Shown here: positions 9,584 to 20,079 of the stretch, piece after piece
Numbering within the stretch: the stretch's first letter is position 1
Layout: each line of letters starts with the position of its first letter
Assembly (NCBI GenBank): GCA_037039925.1
Contig: JAXRKP010000017.1
Coordinates: forward strand, 685,386 to 749,385
DNA from: Doris montereyensis
Taxonomy: Eukaryota; Mollusca; Gastropoda; Nudibranchia; Dorididae
Length of the DNA stretch: 64,000 bases
Direction of reading: 5' to 3'
Made by a program: the position numbers and the translations under genes
Notes under the pieces: generated by a model
What the model was told of the DNA's origin: nothing
The model's database searches: none
The model's input: only the letters and a program-made list of their open reading frames with translations

Positions 9584-12500
9584 TCATACGCATAGAGGGG
9601 GAGATGAATGTGCTGTCTTTTTACAAGAAGGCCAAGCTACCACAATTCACAAAGTTAGTATAAGTAATAACAGTAAAACATGGCACATGGATTGTACTTG
9701 TGTGTTGTATGCCTAGTTGTACTGCAGTGTATTAATAATACAGTAGTGATTGCCTAAATGCCTGTTTCGTTGAAATGCCATAAAATCAATGAAACCAAAT
9801 TTTTTCAATATAAATTGCCCCTCTAAATGCCCAGTCTCAACGGCAACTGCAATCGTTTTCTCCAAAATATCATAAAATACATCTGTAATTTGATTTAAAA
9901 TTCTTTTTTATCATGCATGTAATCCCTCTAATATGGCTTATGTCCCAAATGTGTTATGCGCTGTAATGACCCTTTATTACCTATCCATTGTTTATGTAAT
10001 AAAAGATGACCAACTGCATTGGCTGTATCCATTGTGTTTCTGGCGAGCGATGGTCAAAACTAGCTATGCTAAATAGCTAAAATTTACTATCTGCATTAAA
10101 TTTTTGATTTAATTGAATTTCTTTTTTTGCTTGCTTCTGTTTGCGTTGTAATCCATTGTAATCAATGGCTTATGTCCGTCAAATGTGTAAATGCGCTGTA
10201 ATTTCACTTTATCCATCTCATAAATTGTTCGGGTAATTTGAATTTAATTCAAGAAACTTTTTTCTTTCCCTTCAAGGAATTCATGTAAACTTCCCTACCT
10301 TCATGTAGGCTATGAGATTTTAGTTTTAATGTTATATCATATAACAAAATCTTCGCTGCTAATACATTTGACATTGGCTTTTTGTTCTGGATTGTTTAGC
10401 AAATCTCCCTCTCAAATCATTGTGTCTTCATGTGCTGTTCACATACTCGATGGTCTGTGAATGAAAGCAACTGGTAATTTCAGTGCTAAATAGCAACTAA
10501 AAATGATTTCCAGGTGATCCATATTACATTAAATTTTTAGGTAACATTTTGAGCTAAATAGCTAAATGACAATTTCCATACTGGAATGTCCCCGTTTTCT
10601 CTTGCTAAATCTTAAAAATTGAAACACTATAACAATCTGGCATTTGATAAAGGTTTTAAAATCCCCACTTTATTTGGATAAATACCTGGTAATTTACAGT
10701 TTATCAGCAGCTAAAGAAGGCGGGTCAAATATGTACTGTCTGTGCTGGCTTAGATCTACATTTTGAGGTCAGGCAAACGGGAATGATATGATCGGCTAAC
10801 ATCGATGAAACAGTTTGAGTTCTACTGACAAGGACATGTTATCTGTGTGGATGAAAATGAATGCTATAACAATCTGGAGGGTGTTTGTGAGTTAAAACAC
10901 AAAAGGTGTTAAGGCGAACTCTAGGTCCTTCCGTGTGGATGAAAATAAGCAATCTTACACTTTTTCTTTTTTTGTTGTATAAATTAATATTGCAATGTTT
11001 AACCAATTTACCAAATTTAGACTTGAATTCTAAAGTCAAGTACACATTCCAGTGAGCTAGCAAAATTGATATCACTATAACAATCGGCAACTGCTGGTGA
11101 CATTGACAAAAATTGGTTTGCTTACAATCCCCTTAGAGTAGAGAAGATCTATCAATGCCTTCCGTTGACAATATGATTGCAAATGTGTTGTGTAACAGAC
11201 TCAGCATGCTAGGACATAAATACAACGTGTCATATTTTTATCTCGTTTTTTTATGACAAAACTTGAAGATGATGCATGCAGCATATTAGTTCAAGTGAAC
11301 GTCCCATAGCCTTGCATTAGCGCACCACCACCACATCACCAGGTGCCTATCTGCATTATGACATTTGTGCTTGACACCAATGCACTAACATGTGCCAATC
11401 TGTATAATGACGTTGACTTATTACAAGGTTCCTGAGTACCTTTCGCCCTGTGACGCTAGCACACTACAAGACAACAATGTCGGCTTGACACCAATGCACC
11501 AACATGTGCCAATCTGCATCATGGCATTGACTCATTACTGTCGATCTTTATCCCGGTGGCACTAGCACACTGCAACCTGACACCAGTACACCATTAAGTG
11601 CCAACATACACCATGGCATTGATTCATTACCATGTGTCGATAGTCATAACAATGGAACCAGCACGCAAGACAACAATCTCAGCCTGATGTCAGTGCACCA
11701 CCAAAATTTATTACCTGATGCCACTCTCTAACATGGTGGCGCCAAGCACACTTCTACAAGGACAAGACAGAGGGTCCCTATAATAGTCTGAAAAGGCATG
11801 TTTTCTAAATATATATTTTTTACAAAATGACTGTTCAAAGACATGAGCAAACAAAGGAAGGGAAAGAAGAGAGAGATTGAGAGACAGTACAAAAAAACAA
11901 ACAAACAGAGAGATGCAGAGAAACAGAAAGAGAAGGGAGATATATGTCTTAAAAAGAGATAGATACATGTATAAAGATGAATAAAGGGGTGATTGTGTCA
12001 TCAAGTATGTTATAGCCTCGGACGTTACAGCGAAAGTGTTCCAAGCCTATCAGAACAATGCAGTAGTGAGAAGGATCAGATCTGCTAACCTGCATAGTGT
12101 CAGTTTGCCAAATCTATCATAATCGAATTTTGTTGCATAGTCAGCTCAACACAAAATATCTTTTATAGATGAAAATGATCAAGAGTCAATTATCGTGGTC
12201 ATAGTTCTAGCTCGAAATAGTTCATAGTGTACAAATTATCACAAAATTTAGCTCCTGCTTTGGTTAATTTTCCGTCTCCCGTAGAATATTCAAAAAGGCA
12301 ATTAGCCGCTCCTATCATTCCACATATGATTTTTAAATAACATGTATTTCATTTCCGGACTCTTGTGGTCATATGAAATTGAAATAAATAGAGCTGTCTT
12401 CTTTAAGCGGCATTCTGCTAAAACATGAATATAAATAATAAAAATGTCTAAGTAATATTATTTGAAATTGCGGTGTTTTGTGTGGACATATTTCTCCATA

Positions 12501-15500
12501 TTTTGTCAATTACGCAATATGATTTTTCATCACATCCTTTTTATTTTCAATCATGGGCGTGATCTTTCTTGGTGTTAAGATGTCAACCATGATATTTCTT
12601 CAAGTGACAATAATCACCTCCTGGCCAGGACGTTAGTCTGACACAGGTTTTCACTCCCAAGCTAATGCTCGCACCCGTTTGCACCTGGGTAGAGTGGGGG
12701 AATGCATCTTTTCAAAGGAACACAACGTCGGACCTTGTTTTGTTAGGATTCGACCTCGGGACCTCATGATCCCCAATCCGGCAGACTAACTGCTCGGCCA
12801 CCGACACCACAAAAACGCACGTTATAGGCTCTAGCTAAATAATTTTAAAGTGAAATGCATGTATGGCAAATTCTAAACATTGTTTTCTTATTTTAGAAAA
12901 CCATACTGTGATAGTCTATAGTTGACAAGATGTGACTTTAAATAAAAAAGTTAGATTCTTCACACAAATCACATTTAAGTCGATCTTTCAGTCAAGGTGT
13001 TGTGAACGACTTAAACGGCATTCACTGTATCTTTTGTCTAATTCCTGATTTCTTTTTAATGTTTCAGACACTTTTGACACACTCCCTGGGCGTTAAAGGA
13101 GCTGTGAAGAAAAACCGACTTCTGGTTATGCACGGTCAAACTCGGATTCACTTGGATGAAGTTGACGGCCTTGGGAAATTTATGGAATTAGAGGTTTGTT
13201 ACCATATCACAGAACCCAAGCAGGCTTTTTTTTTCTTCAATGAACATCTTTATTTAGCATTAAGTCTTTATTGTTTTTCAAAGATGACTCAAACTTTCTA
13301 ATGGTGGCAATAATTTTGTTTGCTTTAACTAACAGATGCTTTTAGTATTCCCTATTTCTTGAACTATTCACTCTTTCACGTCTTCCTTTCATCTAACTGT
13401 TTTATCGTAATCCACGCTACCATCCCTGCATATGGTGGAAAGCATCAATTCCAATTAACAAATAGTTTTGTTTTAGATTATGAACTGTTTTTTTCTTTTT
13501 TGTTTTGTTTTCTATTATTGACTTTTTAATTGGAGTTGACTTTTTTAATGTGCTTTGGAGGCTTTCTTGTTTTGTTTTGTTTTTTGTTTCATGCTGCACT
13601 CTATACGGGCAGTAGACAGCTAAGCACTTGTACAGAAATTAGGCGTCCCGCCCTCCACGATTTTTGGCTCACCAAAAGGCTAAGGGAGTTAACCCTTTGA
13701 CAGAAAACAATCTGCTGCCTTGCAGGTCGTTCTTGGTTGACCAAAGGCTAAGGGAATTAGCCCTGACCAAAAATAACAAGGCCCGGTACGGGGGCCTTAA
13801 GGTGGCAGCCCCACCATCTACCTAGGGTACAGTTGGCTAATCACCTGTTTTAGTTAGTAGTATCCAAAACGAGACTGCCTCCAAGAATACGATATACCCG
13901 GCTTGAATTTTCGAAGACGACTGGGAAAGAACACGGACTGATTTTTGGAACATGGAATATTAGGGCAATGAATGGAAAAGAATTAGAATTAGCTGAAGAA
14001 ATGGAAACATTCAAAGTAGACATTTTAGCCATTACAGAAACAGAGAAAAAAGGACAAGGAATATAAAATATAGGATAAAATCATACTTTAACTGATTCAC
14101 TCCGAATTTTTTGCTATACGGACGGAATTATTTTGAGGTTTGTGAAAATTGAATGGAGGCATATCACTGTATAAGCATTTGAACACTCTAAAATACATTT
14201 GAACACTAACATTATACATCAAATTGAAGGGAAATGAATAAGGAATCAGATCATGTTATTTGTAATGCTCTATTTGCTCACTATATGTCATGGGGTGCAG
14301 AGATAATGATGAAAAAAGGTTATGAAAAATATTTTTAGAAAAAATAATTACTTGCATCAGGCCAAAAGTCACTTGATAATCAGCTAAATCCATCAAAAGT
14401 GTCATAAATATACGAGGGTATCCAAAATGCAGACATATGTCACATCCATCCAGTTTATAAGTCCAATAAGTTTGTCTTTGTGACAGAATTGAATAATTCA
14501 CTAATTTTCAGTTTGAAACGCCTCCTCATCAGTTTCATCTTCATCTCGATCTAGATCTAGTTCACTTTCGTCAGATCGAACATTATCATCAGACTCATCA
14601 CTAGATCTACCATCTGAGCTAGATTCATCTTCATCAACTATTAGAGATTCCAAAAATTATCGTGTCTAGCAGCACTAATTCTATAAGGCCTTGATGGCCC
14701 TGAATGACCACTATTATCCATCAGAAAATACAGTCAAGGAATTGACAAAATGTCAACAAAAGAAAGAAAGCTTGCAAGATCAATAGAAAACACGTTGAAA
14801 TTACCACCAAAATTGAATGAAGTGAGAATCTTCTTCTTCCAGTGTTAATTTGGATTTGTTCACATAAAAGGAGGTTTGGATGATAGTTTTGCCTTTAATG
14901 GGGGTAACTGCTGAAAGGCTTTCCATCCTAGATCTAAAATCAATGAGCCGATACATCGGCTCTCGGAGTGAATCAGTTAATCTTCTCAGGAGTAGATGTC
15001 AAAGATATAAATGGAACAGGAGTAGGCCTCTAATGCATAAAAGGCATGGACAGCTATTAGAAAGTTGGAAATTTATAAGTACGACTATTTATTAGAGGTA
15101 AATATTAAACCAAAAGGAAGAGAAATTAAATTATTAATAGCTAATGGACAAGACAAAAATGCCACCAAAGAAGAAAAAGATCCTTGAAAACGATTTACAA
15201 ATAGCTGCAGAGAATTTCAAACCCAAACAAGAACTAATGGTTTTTGGAGATTTAAACGCTAGAGTAGGCGACAATCTACATCAGAGTGGGTTTAGACCAG
15301 GAATAAGTGTTCAAGACCATATTTACAAGTAGACAAATAATGGGAAAATTCCTTTACAGAAACACTGACTTGCACCTGTGTTTTATTCACTTGAAAAGAC
15401 ATTTGACACTGAGAAGGACGAACTATGGCATTCCTTAAAAGAACATACTGTAGAGCAATAAACCAACATGTGCAGTGAGAATAGCTGAAGCGTATCTGAA

Positions 15501-16741
15501 GAATTTGATGTAGATATGGGAGTAAGACAGGGTTGTGGCCTTAGTACTCTATTGTTTATCACATTTATGGATTCAGGCGCAAAGGCGTCTTCAAAAATGA
15601 AGAAAATGAATGCAGGCATGTGGAAGCTCAAACAAAAAATGTATCAATGCTTTCATTTTCTGATGATTTTGTTCTGTTTGGAAAATCAGAAAGTGACCTT
15701 GAGTCGAATATCAGCATGATGAATAATGAACTAAATAAAAGAGGGATGAGAATAAATGCAAAGAACGCCAAAACATTGCTAGTAACTATGGAAGCTAAAA
15801 CACAAAATCTTAAATTGGGCAAGGAGAATTAAGCACAAGTTTAAAACTACAATTACTTAGAAGTAATGATGTAAGTCAGAGGGAAAACTAAAAGAGAAGA
15901 AATCAGCCAAAAGAATCCAAAAGGCAATGACAATATATAACCACCTAGGAAAGGCATTTGTAGGTAAACAAAAATTGTCAACAAAAACCAAAATGGCAGT
16001 ATACAACACAGTTTACTGTCTTACTCTCCTCTATAGCAGTGATGCTCGGACCTTAGACAGTAGGGAATACACTAGAGTACAAGCACCTGAAATGAAATAT
16101 CTAAGAAGAATAGTAGGGAAAACTAAACGAGATAGATTGTCACAAAATCATAAAGACAACAATAAGAGATCAAACCAAAGCAGATGGCATAAAAACTAAG
16201 ATACAAATAAATCAATTGAGATGGTTAGGGCATATAAACAGAATGAATGACAATAGAATAGCTAAATCAGCATAGAGTGCTAAAACCTAAATAAAAGACC
16301 AAAGGCTGACCTCATAGAAAGTGAGAAGAAGATATAAAAGAAGCATTAAAATTAAAGCAAAGAAATTTAACTTTCACAGAAGGAAACAGAAAATGCCAGG
16401 ACAGGGCAGCCTAGAAAAATACATACACCGGAAGGTAGAATGGGAACTGATAAAGAAAGAAAGCTGCACTTTATTTGTGAGAACAATTTTTAACATTTTT
16501 AATGCACTGATTCTCGTGAGAAAAAGGTATTACACTCATTTCATTTCAAGTTCTAACAAATCTGAATTAAATTAAAAGACTTTCCACCTTTGTTTTGCTC
16601 CTCCAGGTAATGCTAAATGATGATCAAACAACGGAGGATGGCGACAAAATTGCTCAGGAGATTATGTCAGCCTTGGATATCAGTCGTTCCAATCTCATTA
16701 ATTGTGCTTATATGGATATGATTTTAACTAACTCTAAATAA
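6984..16741 (+). CDS. CYTH-domain protein (class IV adenylate cyclase/thiamine-triphosphatase superfamily), four exons seen
   Basis: Joining 6984-7177, 9098-9199, 13068-13193 and 16607-16741 gives about 185-195 residues that cover a whole CYTH domain. Visible motifs: NVEIKARV (the ExExK-type metal/phosphate motif, with Asn for the first Glu), QEDTFF, GRLKL, LISYRR, EGPKLSDF, LGVKGAVKKNR, GQTRIHLDEVDGLGKFMELEV (the HLD-V-GLG-F-ELE block) and the C-terminal CAYMDMIL before TAA. The family folds as a triphosphate tunnel that binds triphosphates with divalent metal; the substrate of this animal subfamily cannot be inferred. Introns 3 and 4 are phase 0. The exon 1/exon 2 junction is one base out of phase with the strongest donor. 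The start codon is not in the sequence assigned here. Introns are filled with transposons. Confidence 0.87.
7320..8410 (+). mobile_element. CR1/Jockey-like LINE 3' end, split by a Helitron
   Basis: 7438-7563 encodes AVAPVFWNIISFKIR then FNSFKRSLKTELKFYG and a stop. This is the usual C-terminus (APxLWNxLP...FKxxLKTxLF) of CR1/Jockey ORF2 proteins. A 3'-end-like tail (TATTGTATTGTATTG ... GAGCGCGAGAGGCC ... AATAAATG) appears only at about 8360-8440, after the Helitron at 7657-8287. The Helitron therefore seems to have landed in this LINE's 3' UTR. Confidence 0.65.
7657..8287 (+). mobile_element. Non-autonomous Helitron
   Basis: It starts A|TCTATATAATTCACTTTCT, the TC 5' end with the typical TATATAATTC start, and ends GCATCGCCGGGTACTCTGCTA|T, a near CTRR 3' end preceded by the GC-rich subterminal motif. 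No Rep/helicase ORF is present. The 3' end resembles that of the inverted Helitron end at 30970. Confidence 0.65.
8411..9097. other. CYTH intron sequence, no feature recognised
   Basis: AT-rich intron DNA with T- and G-rich runs near 8690-8720; no conserved ORF. The open frame at 8560-8874 has no family features. Confidence 0.4.
9098..9199 (+). CDS. CYTH gene, exon GEKSQLISY...DADGIK
   Basis: 102 bp, 34 codons, acceptor TTTGTTTCTTAG at 9097 and donor AAG|GTACGA at 9200. It encodes GEKSQLISYRRADQEGPKLS and the strand HVVEVED. It must be read in phase 0, whereas the preceding exon ends in phase 2 at its best donor (see findings). Confidence 0.85.
9277..9357. repeat. Inverted repeat built on CAAGTCTTGA
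   Basis: ATTCAAGACTTTTTCAAGTC and its near-complement (TCAAGTCTTGAAAAAGTCTT) form arms of about 24 bp around a spacer of about 33 bp. Confidence 0.6.
9535..9580 (+). repeat. (CT)n microsatellite
   Basis: CT dinucleotide tract of about 40 bp, preceded at 9468-9483 by a short (GA)n run. Confidence 0.95.
9581..11319. other. CYTH intron: AT-rich DNA with diverged internal repeats
   Basis: ATGGCTTATGTCC...AATGTGT...GCGCTGTAAT occurs at about 9931 and again at about 10163, so part of this is an old duplication of about 230 bp. GGCTTAGATCTACATTT at about 10749 matches the outer end of the foldback at 27397. No coding potential was seen. Confidence 0.5.
11320..11720. repeat. Minisatellite, about 90-115-bp unit, 3-4 diverged copies
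   Basis: Units start near 11370, 11482, 11574 and 11680 with CTTGACACCAATGCAC or a variant. Each includes CATGTGCCAATCTGCAT and GCACTAGCACACT-like segments. Confidence 0.75.
11721..12611. other. CYTH intron, no feature recognised
   Basis: AT-rich; the purine-rich stretch at 11850-11945 is simple sequence. No conserved ORF. Confidence 0.4.
12612..12812 (-). mobile_element. SINE family B copy
   Basis: On the minus strand a tRNA-like head (GGTGTCGGTGGCCGAGCAGT ... GGTCGAATCCTAAC, A- and B-box-like) is followed by a body with ACGTTGTGTTCC and GTGTCAGACTAACGTCC. Related copies are at 36645-36840, 43095-43272 and 63422-63636. Confidence 0.7.
13068..13193 (+). CDS. CYTH gene, exon with HLD/ELE core
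   Basis: 126 bp, 42 codons, phase 0 at both ends, acceptor TTTAATGTTTCAG and donor GAG|GTTTGT. It carries LGVKGAVKKNR and GQTRIHLDEVDGLGKFMELE, the most conserved block of the family. Confidence 0.92.
13194..13599. other. CYTH intron, no feature recognised
   Basis: T-rich sequence with TTTTGTTTTG runs; nothing conserved. Confidence 0.4.
14088..14980 (-). mobile_element. piggyBac-family element nested in LINE copy 2
   Basis: Both ends are TTAA followed by the 14-bp inverted repeat CTGATTCACTCCGA (14092-14105; complement at about 14963-14976). The LINE reading resumes immediately after it, so the insertion and TTAA duplication are clear. An 18-bp palindrome, GAGCCGATACATCGGCTC, is just inside the right end. 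The minus strand carries a remnant of the transposase N-terminus. Confidence 0.85.
14500..14723 (-). pseudogene. piggyBac transposase N-terminal remnant
   Basis: The minus strand starts at an ATG near 14721 (MDNSGHSGPSRPYRISAA) and, after a frame break near 14650, encodes a Ser/Asp/Glu-rich stretch (DEDESSSDGRSSDESDDN, ELDLDRDEDETDEEA). An acidic N-terminus is typical of piggyBac transposases. The DDD catalytic domain is absent. Confidence 0.55.
16607..16741 (+). CDS. CYTH gene, last coding exon
   Basis: 135 bp, acceptor TTTTGCTCCTCCAG at 16606, 44 codons plus TAA at 16739-16741. It begins VMLNDDQTTEDGDKIAQEIM and ends NCAYMDMILTNSK, matching the family's C-terminal helix and AYMDLL-like end. 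Confidence 0.9.
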   Translation, partial: VMLNDDQTTEDGDKIAQEIMSALDISRSNLINCAYMDMILTNSK

Positions 16742-17964
16742 TGGCAAATCATGTATTTTTGTATTTTACATCACCGTTCATAACTGGACATACATTTTGT
16801 TGATACTTTTACCCAGTTTTGCCCTTACCAGCTATTGGGGATGGCAGTGGCACAAAGAAAATATGCTTTAACTTTAAGGAAACTTCATTTATAAATTGAT
16901 ATGAATACTAATAGATTTATTTATAGTCCTCATTTCATGATACAAAATTTGATGAAACTGTCATTACTGACCAAATTGAACAACTAGAATATTGAAGTGA
17001 AGAAGTCTAGGACTTAAGAACATTGCTTGGTTTTTTTTACTGTGCTGGGGGGGGGGGGGGGTCCCACTTTGGGACGACAAAGCCATTAAATAGTGTATGC
17101 TCCTCAGCCCTCATAACAATATAATTGCTGTGCCAAGCAATGCAAATAATTTAAATTTTCTTTAGAGACCAGTCAAGTTCATGTGTTTGAGTCTGTTTAC
17201 CAGAGTGCAAGTATGACAATGAACATTGTGTTTTGTTACACATGTTGATGAAATGACAAGAAAAAAGAAGAAAAAACAACAAATAGAGTGAAAACCCTCT
17301 TCTATTATGTTATGAATCTTTTGTGCATTTGATTATTTGATATATGTATGGGTTTTTTTTGTCGGATTTTGTTTCTTGGATTTGGTTGTTTGCAAATTGG
17401 CTGGTGAAAAAGATGTTTGCATATATATAATATAATATATACATGTATGTCTATAACTATGTCTTTACACAAGGGGTGGGGGTCAAATTTGTAGGGAATG
17501 CATTTGAATTGAATTAAATAAAACAAAGGAAGAAGAAGAACCAAAACAACTAAAACACTTTTTAATCCTTTGTCTGAAATAAAGTGCTGACTATTGATGA
17601 CAGGCCTACAGTTAATACAAATTTAATAGTTTAATTATAGTAATTAACAATAGTAATACTAATAGATTATTCATTTATCTCATATTCTTGATTCATTTTC
17701 TCAAATTTGGTTACATTTTTCTTGTACCATATTTGTTTGGGTTTTTTTATTATTATGTTCGTCATACATTTATGTATTCATTGCCATGTTGATAATAATG
17801 ATACGAAATTAAAATGTTCTTTGTTTCTTGTTACAGAAAATCATGTAAATTGTGTTTTTGTTACGTTTAATTTTAGCCAATGTTTGTATATATATGTTGA
17901 AGTTGAAGAAAGCAGCTATTGCTACTACATGTACTACATGTACTTCTCACTAGGCCTACCACTG
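16742..17964. other. CYTH 3' UTR candidate and intergenic DNA
   Basis: No further ORF. AATAAA hexamers at 17517-17522 and 17578-17583 are candidate polyadenylation signals for the CYTH gene but lie about 0.8 kb downstream. A run of about 17 G occurs at 17046-17062. Confidence 0.4.
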
Positions 17965-17965
17965 G

Positions 17966-18692
17966 TACACTGGTTTCCACCAAAATGCGCACTCCACAAA
18001 AAGTCTTGCATTTTGGCAGTCAAAGGCCATGACCCATTACTGTGTATGACATAATGCACTACATACTACATTGCCATTTTTGTTTGGAATTACGTCATGT
18101 TAAATCTCTCTCTCTCTTTTTGTTTGTTATGGTTTAGGGTTTGTTTGTTATTCAGCCTTCTCATACTCATATATTTGTTGCATTCTTCTCTTATTCAAGA
18201 CCAGAACAAGGGGTGGTGATGGTGAAGACATTCAGCTACAATGTTGGGTTGTTTTTTTGTTTGACACGCATGTCAACTGTCATACAGAGCACAATACAAA
18301 TGACACAAGACCTTTCTCCTCATTCTCTCATCCTGATCAAAGAGAGAGAGACGATTGGATTGGCTGTCTAGCACTAGCAGACCTATCGAGCGAGGGAGGG
18401 AGGTAAAGAGAGCCGAGTCAGTAAAGATTAGTTGAGAGTAGTTGGTTAAGATTGGCAGGTTGTGTCACTGGAATGAGGTGAGAGGAGGTTATTATTATTA
18501 ATATTAATATTAAGTTTTTTTCACAGGAATTGACTCTTTAAATGCAACAAGTTGAAAACACTTAGAAAAACCTGTTGCATTTTGGCGAATTCAAGCCAGC
18601 CGTTGTTGCGTTCTGGGGGATAATTTGCATTGTTTAAGTCAGTTACATGAAGAAACTGCATTATGACGAATCGTGCGTTTTGGCGGAGACTG
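17966..18692. mobile_element. Possible TIR element (MITE)
   Basis: TTTCCACCAAAATGCGC at 17968 and the near-complement GTGCGTTTTGGCGGAGAC at 18673 could be termini of a 0.7-kb element. A related, reversed sequence is at 30440-30530. No target duplication was found. Confidence 0.3.
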
Positions 18693-18960
18693 CTGTACTA
18701 CAAGTACAACCATAACTAATTCTCACTACTGCTCCTCTACTACTACTACATGTAGTTCTTGTTCTACTACTGCTATTACTACTACTACAATGTACTACTG
18801 CTGCTGCTACTACTACTACTTAGTACACTACTGCATGTACTGCTACAACCATCACCATTACTTACTACTGTTCCTCTATTACTACTAGTGTACATGTACT
18901 ACTGCTACTACTACTAATTACTACTATTACATTTGCACTACTACTATTATTACTACTTAT
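18679..18960. repeat. (ACT)n-rich block, first of two duplicate copies
   Basis: TTTGGCGGAGACTGCTGTAC, then TACAAGTACAACCATAACTA and imperfect (CTA)n. The same order recurs at 19386-19650 inside the foldback element. Confidence 0.85.
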
Positions 18961-19293
18961 AAACTCTGTCTCTGTGTAGTGTGTGTCTGTCTGCAGTGCT
19001 GGATTAAGACTGCTAGCCCTAAGGCACATCTTGATAGGTGGCCTTACAATACAGAAATATTTCGAGCTCACCAGCAAAAGGAAGAAAGTTAAATTGAGCA
19101 AAAGAAAATCAAACAAAATAATAATATTAAAAAAACCAATATATTTTTTACACGAGGCCTACTATAATTACTAAAATATACAACTTACAAGATTACAGTA
19201 GTGAATAATTGAAGGAGCCACAGTGGAGTGAAGTCAAAGGCGAAATATGACAATAAGTGACAACTCCACTAATAAAGACAGAGCAAACACGTG

Positions 19294-19319
19294 ACGTTTC
19301 GGGTATAACCCTTCGTCAG
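19294..19319 (-). ncRNA. Hammerhead-ribozyme-like core (left arm)
   Basis: The minus-strand copy of the same motif: CTGACGA (19319-19313) and GAAAC (19300-19296) followed by GTC. It is identical to the right-arm copy because the arms are inverted duplicates. Confidence 0.45.
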
Positions 19320-19385
19320 ACAACAAACGAGAAATATTTAGAATCTAGATCTAAATTACAGCAGAATTGCTTCAACTTAATCTGA

Positions 19386-19650
19386 TTTGGCGGAGACTGC
19401 TGTAATACAAGTACAACCATAACTAATTCTCACTACTGCTCCTCTACTACTACATGTACTTCTTGTTCTTGTTCTACTACTGCTATTTACTACTACTACT
19501 GCAACAATGTACTACTGCTACTGCTACTACTACTACTACTACTTAGTACACTACTGCATATACTGCTACAACCATCACCATTACTACTGTTCCTCTACTA
19601 CTACTACTACTACTACTACTACTAGTACATGTACTACTGCTACTACTACT
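19386..19650. repeat. (ACT)n-rich block, second copy, inside the foldback
   Basis: Repeats TTTGGCGGAGACTGCTGTAA and the following CTA-rich order of 18679-18960 with small indels. Confidence 0.85.
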
Positions 19651-19716
19651 ATCACGCTTAATCTTAATAACAGAATCTAAATTAGATCTAGATTCTAAAT
19701 ATTTCTCGTTTGTTGT

Positions 19717-19745
19717 CTGACGAAGGGTTATACCCGAAACGTCAC
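19717..19745 (+). ncRNA. Hammerhead-ribozyme-like core (right arm)
   Basis: CTGACGA (19717-19723), a GGG-TTATA-CCC hairpin as stem II, GAAAC (19736-19740) and GTC (19741-19743) match the CUGANGA...GAAA...UH core. Stem III is minimal and stem I is weak by eye (about 3 pairs), so self-cleavage is uncertain. Confidence 0.45.
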
Positions 19746-20079
19746 GTGTTTGCTCTGTCTTTATTAGTGGAGTTGTCACTTATTGTCATATTTCGCCCAA
19801 GATTACAGTAGGTAGATTGCAAATCTGCGCGTTTTATGCGACTGCAAATCCGTGCGTTAGTTTTTTTAACTCAATTTTATTAAGCAAATTGCTTTCAACT
19901 TTCAATGCAAAGAAGTGCCAGTGTACCAAGAAGTTATTGGTCCATCGTTGATCAGTTTACTATTTTTACATCTTTTATTATTTTTGTTGCTAAAAACAAC
20001 GTTTCCCTGAGCAGTTTGTAACAACTAGCAATACATTACTCCGATGCTAGTTCCACATTCGGTATGAAATTCATGATGA

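Larger units (their letters stand above)
13600..16467 (+). mobile_element. LINE family 1, copy 2, carrying a nested piggyBac element
   Basis: The 5' UTR has two monomers (13655-13790). The endonuclease start is at about 13940-14085 (FGTWNIRAMNGKELELAEEM, DILAITETEKKGQG: APE-type). It is interrupted by a TTAA-flanked element (14088-14980) and resumes at 14981. At about 15250 the frame passes from FGDLNARVGDN straight to HQSGFRPG, an internal deletion of the EN-RT linker and RT fingers. RT palm fragments follow at 15516-15832 (FSDDFVLFGKSE; SDD where ADD is usual), then the C-terminal region (15927-16200) and the GAAA-rich 3' end near 16467. Frameshifts throughout; dead copy inside the CYTH intron. 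Confidence 0.85.
19188..19811. mobile_element. Foldback element, probable Penelope-like deletion derivative
   Basis: Arms 19239-19354 and 19682-19797 are inverted copies of 116 bp that look identical. A 37-bp one-sided tail (19202-19238) and a 14-bp direct repeat CAAGATTACAGTAG (19188-19201 and 19798-19811) complete it. Inverted terminal copies, a short one-sided tail and a target duplication of this size fit Penelope-like elements, which are known to carry hammerhead motifs in their terminal repeats. Each arm contains CTGACGA-stem-GAAAC-GTC. No RT or GIY-YIG ORF is present; the 327-bp interior instead holds a copy of the neighbouring ACT block. Confidence 0.65.
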
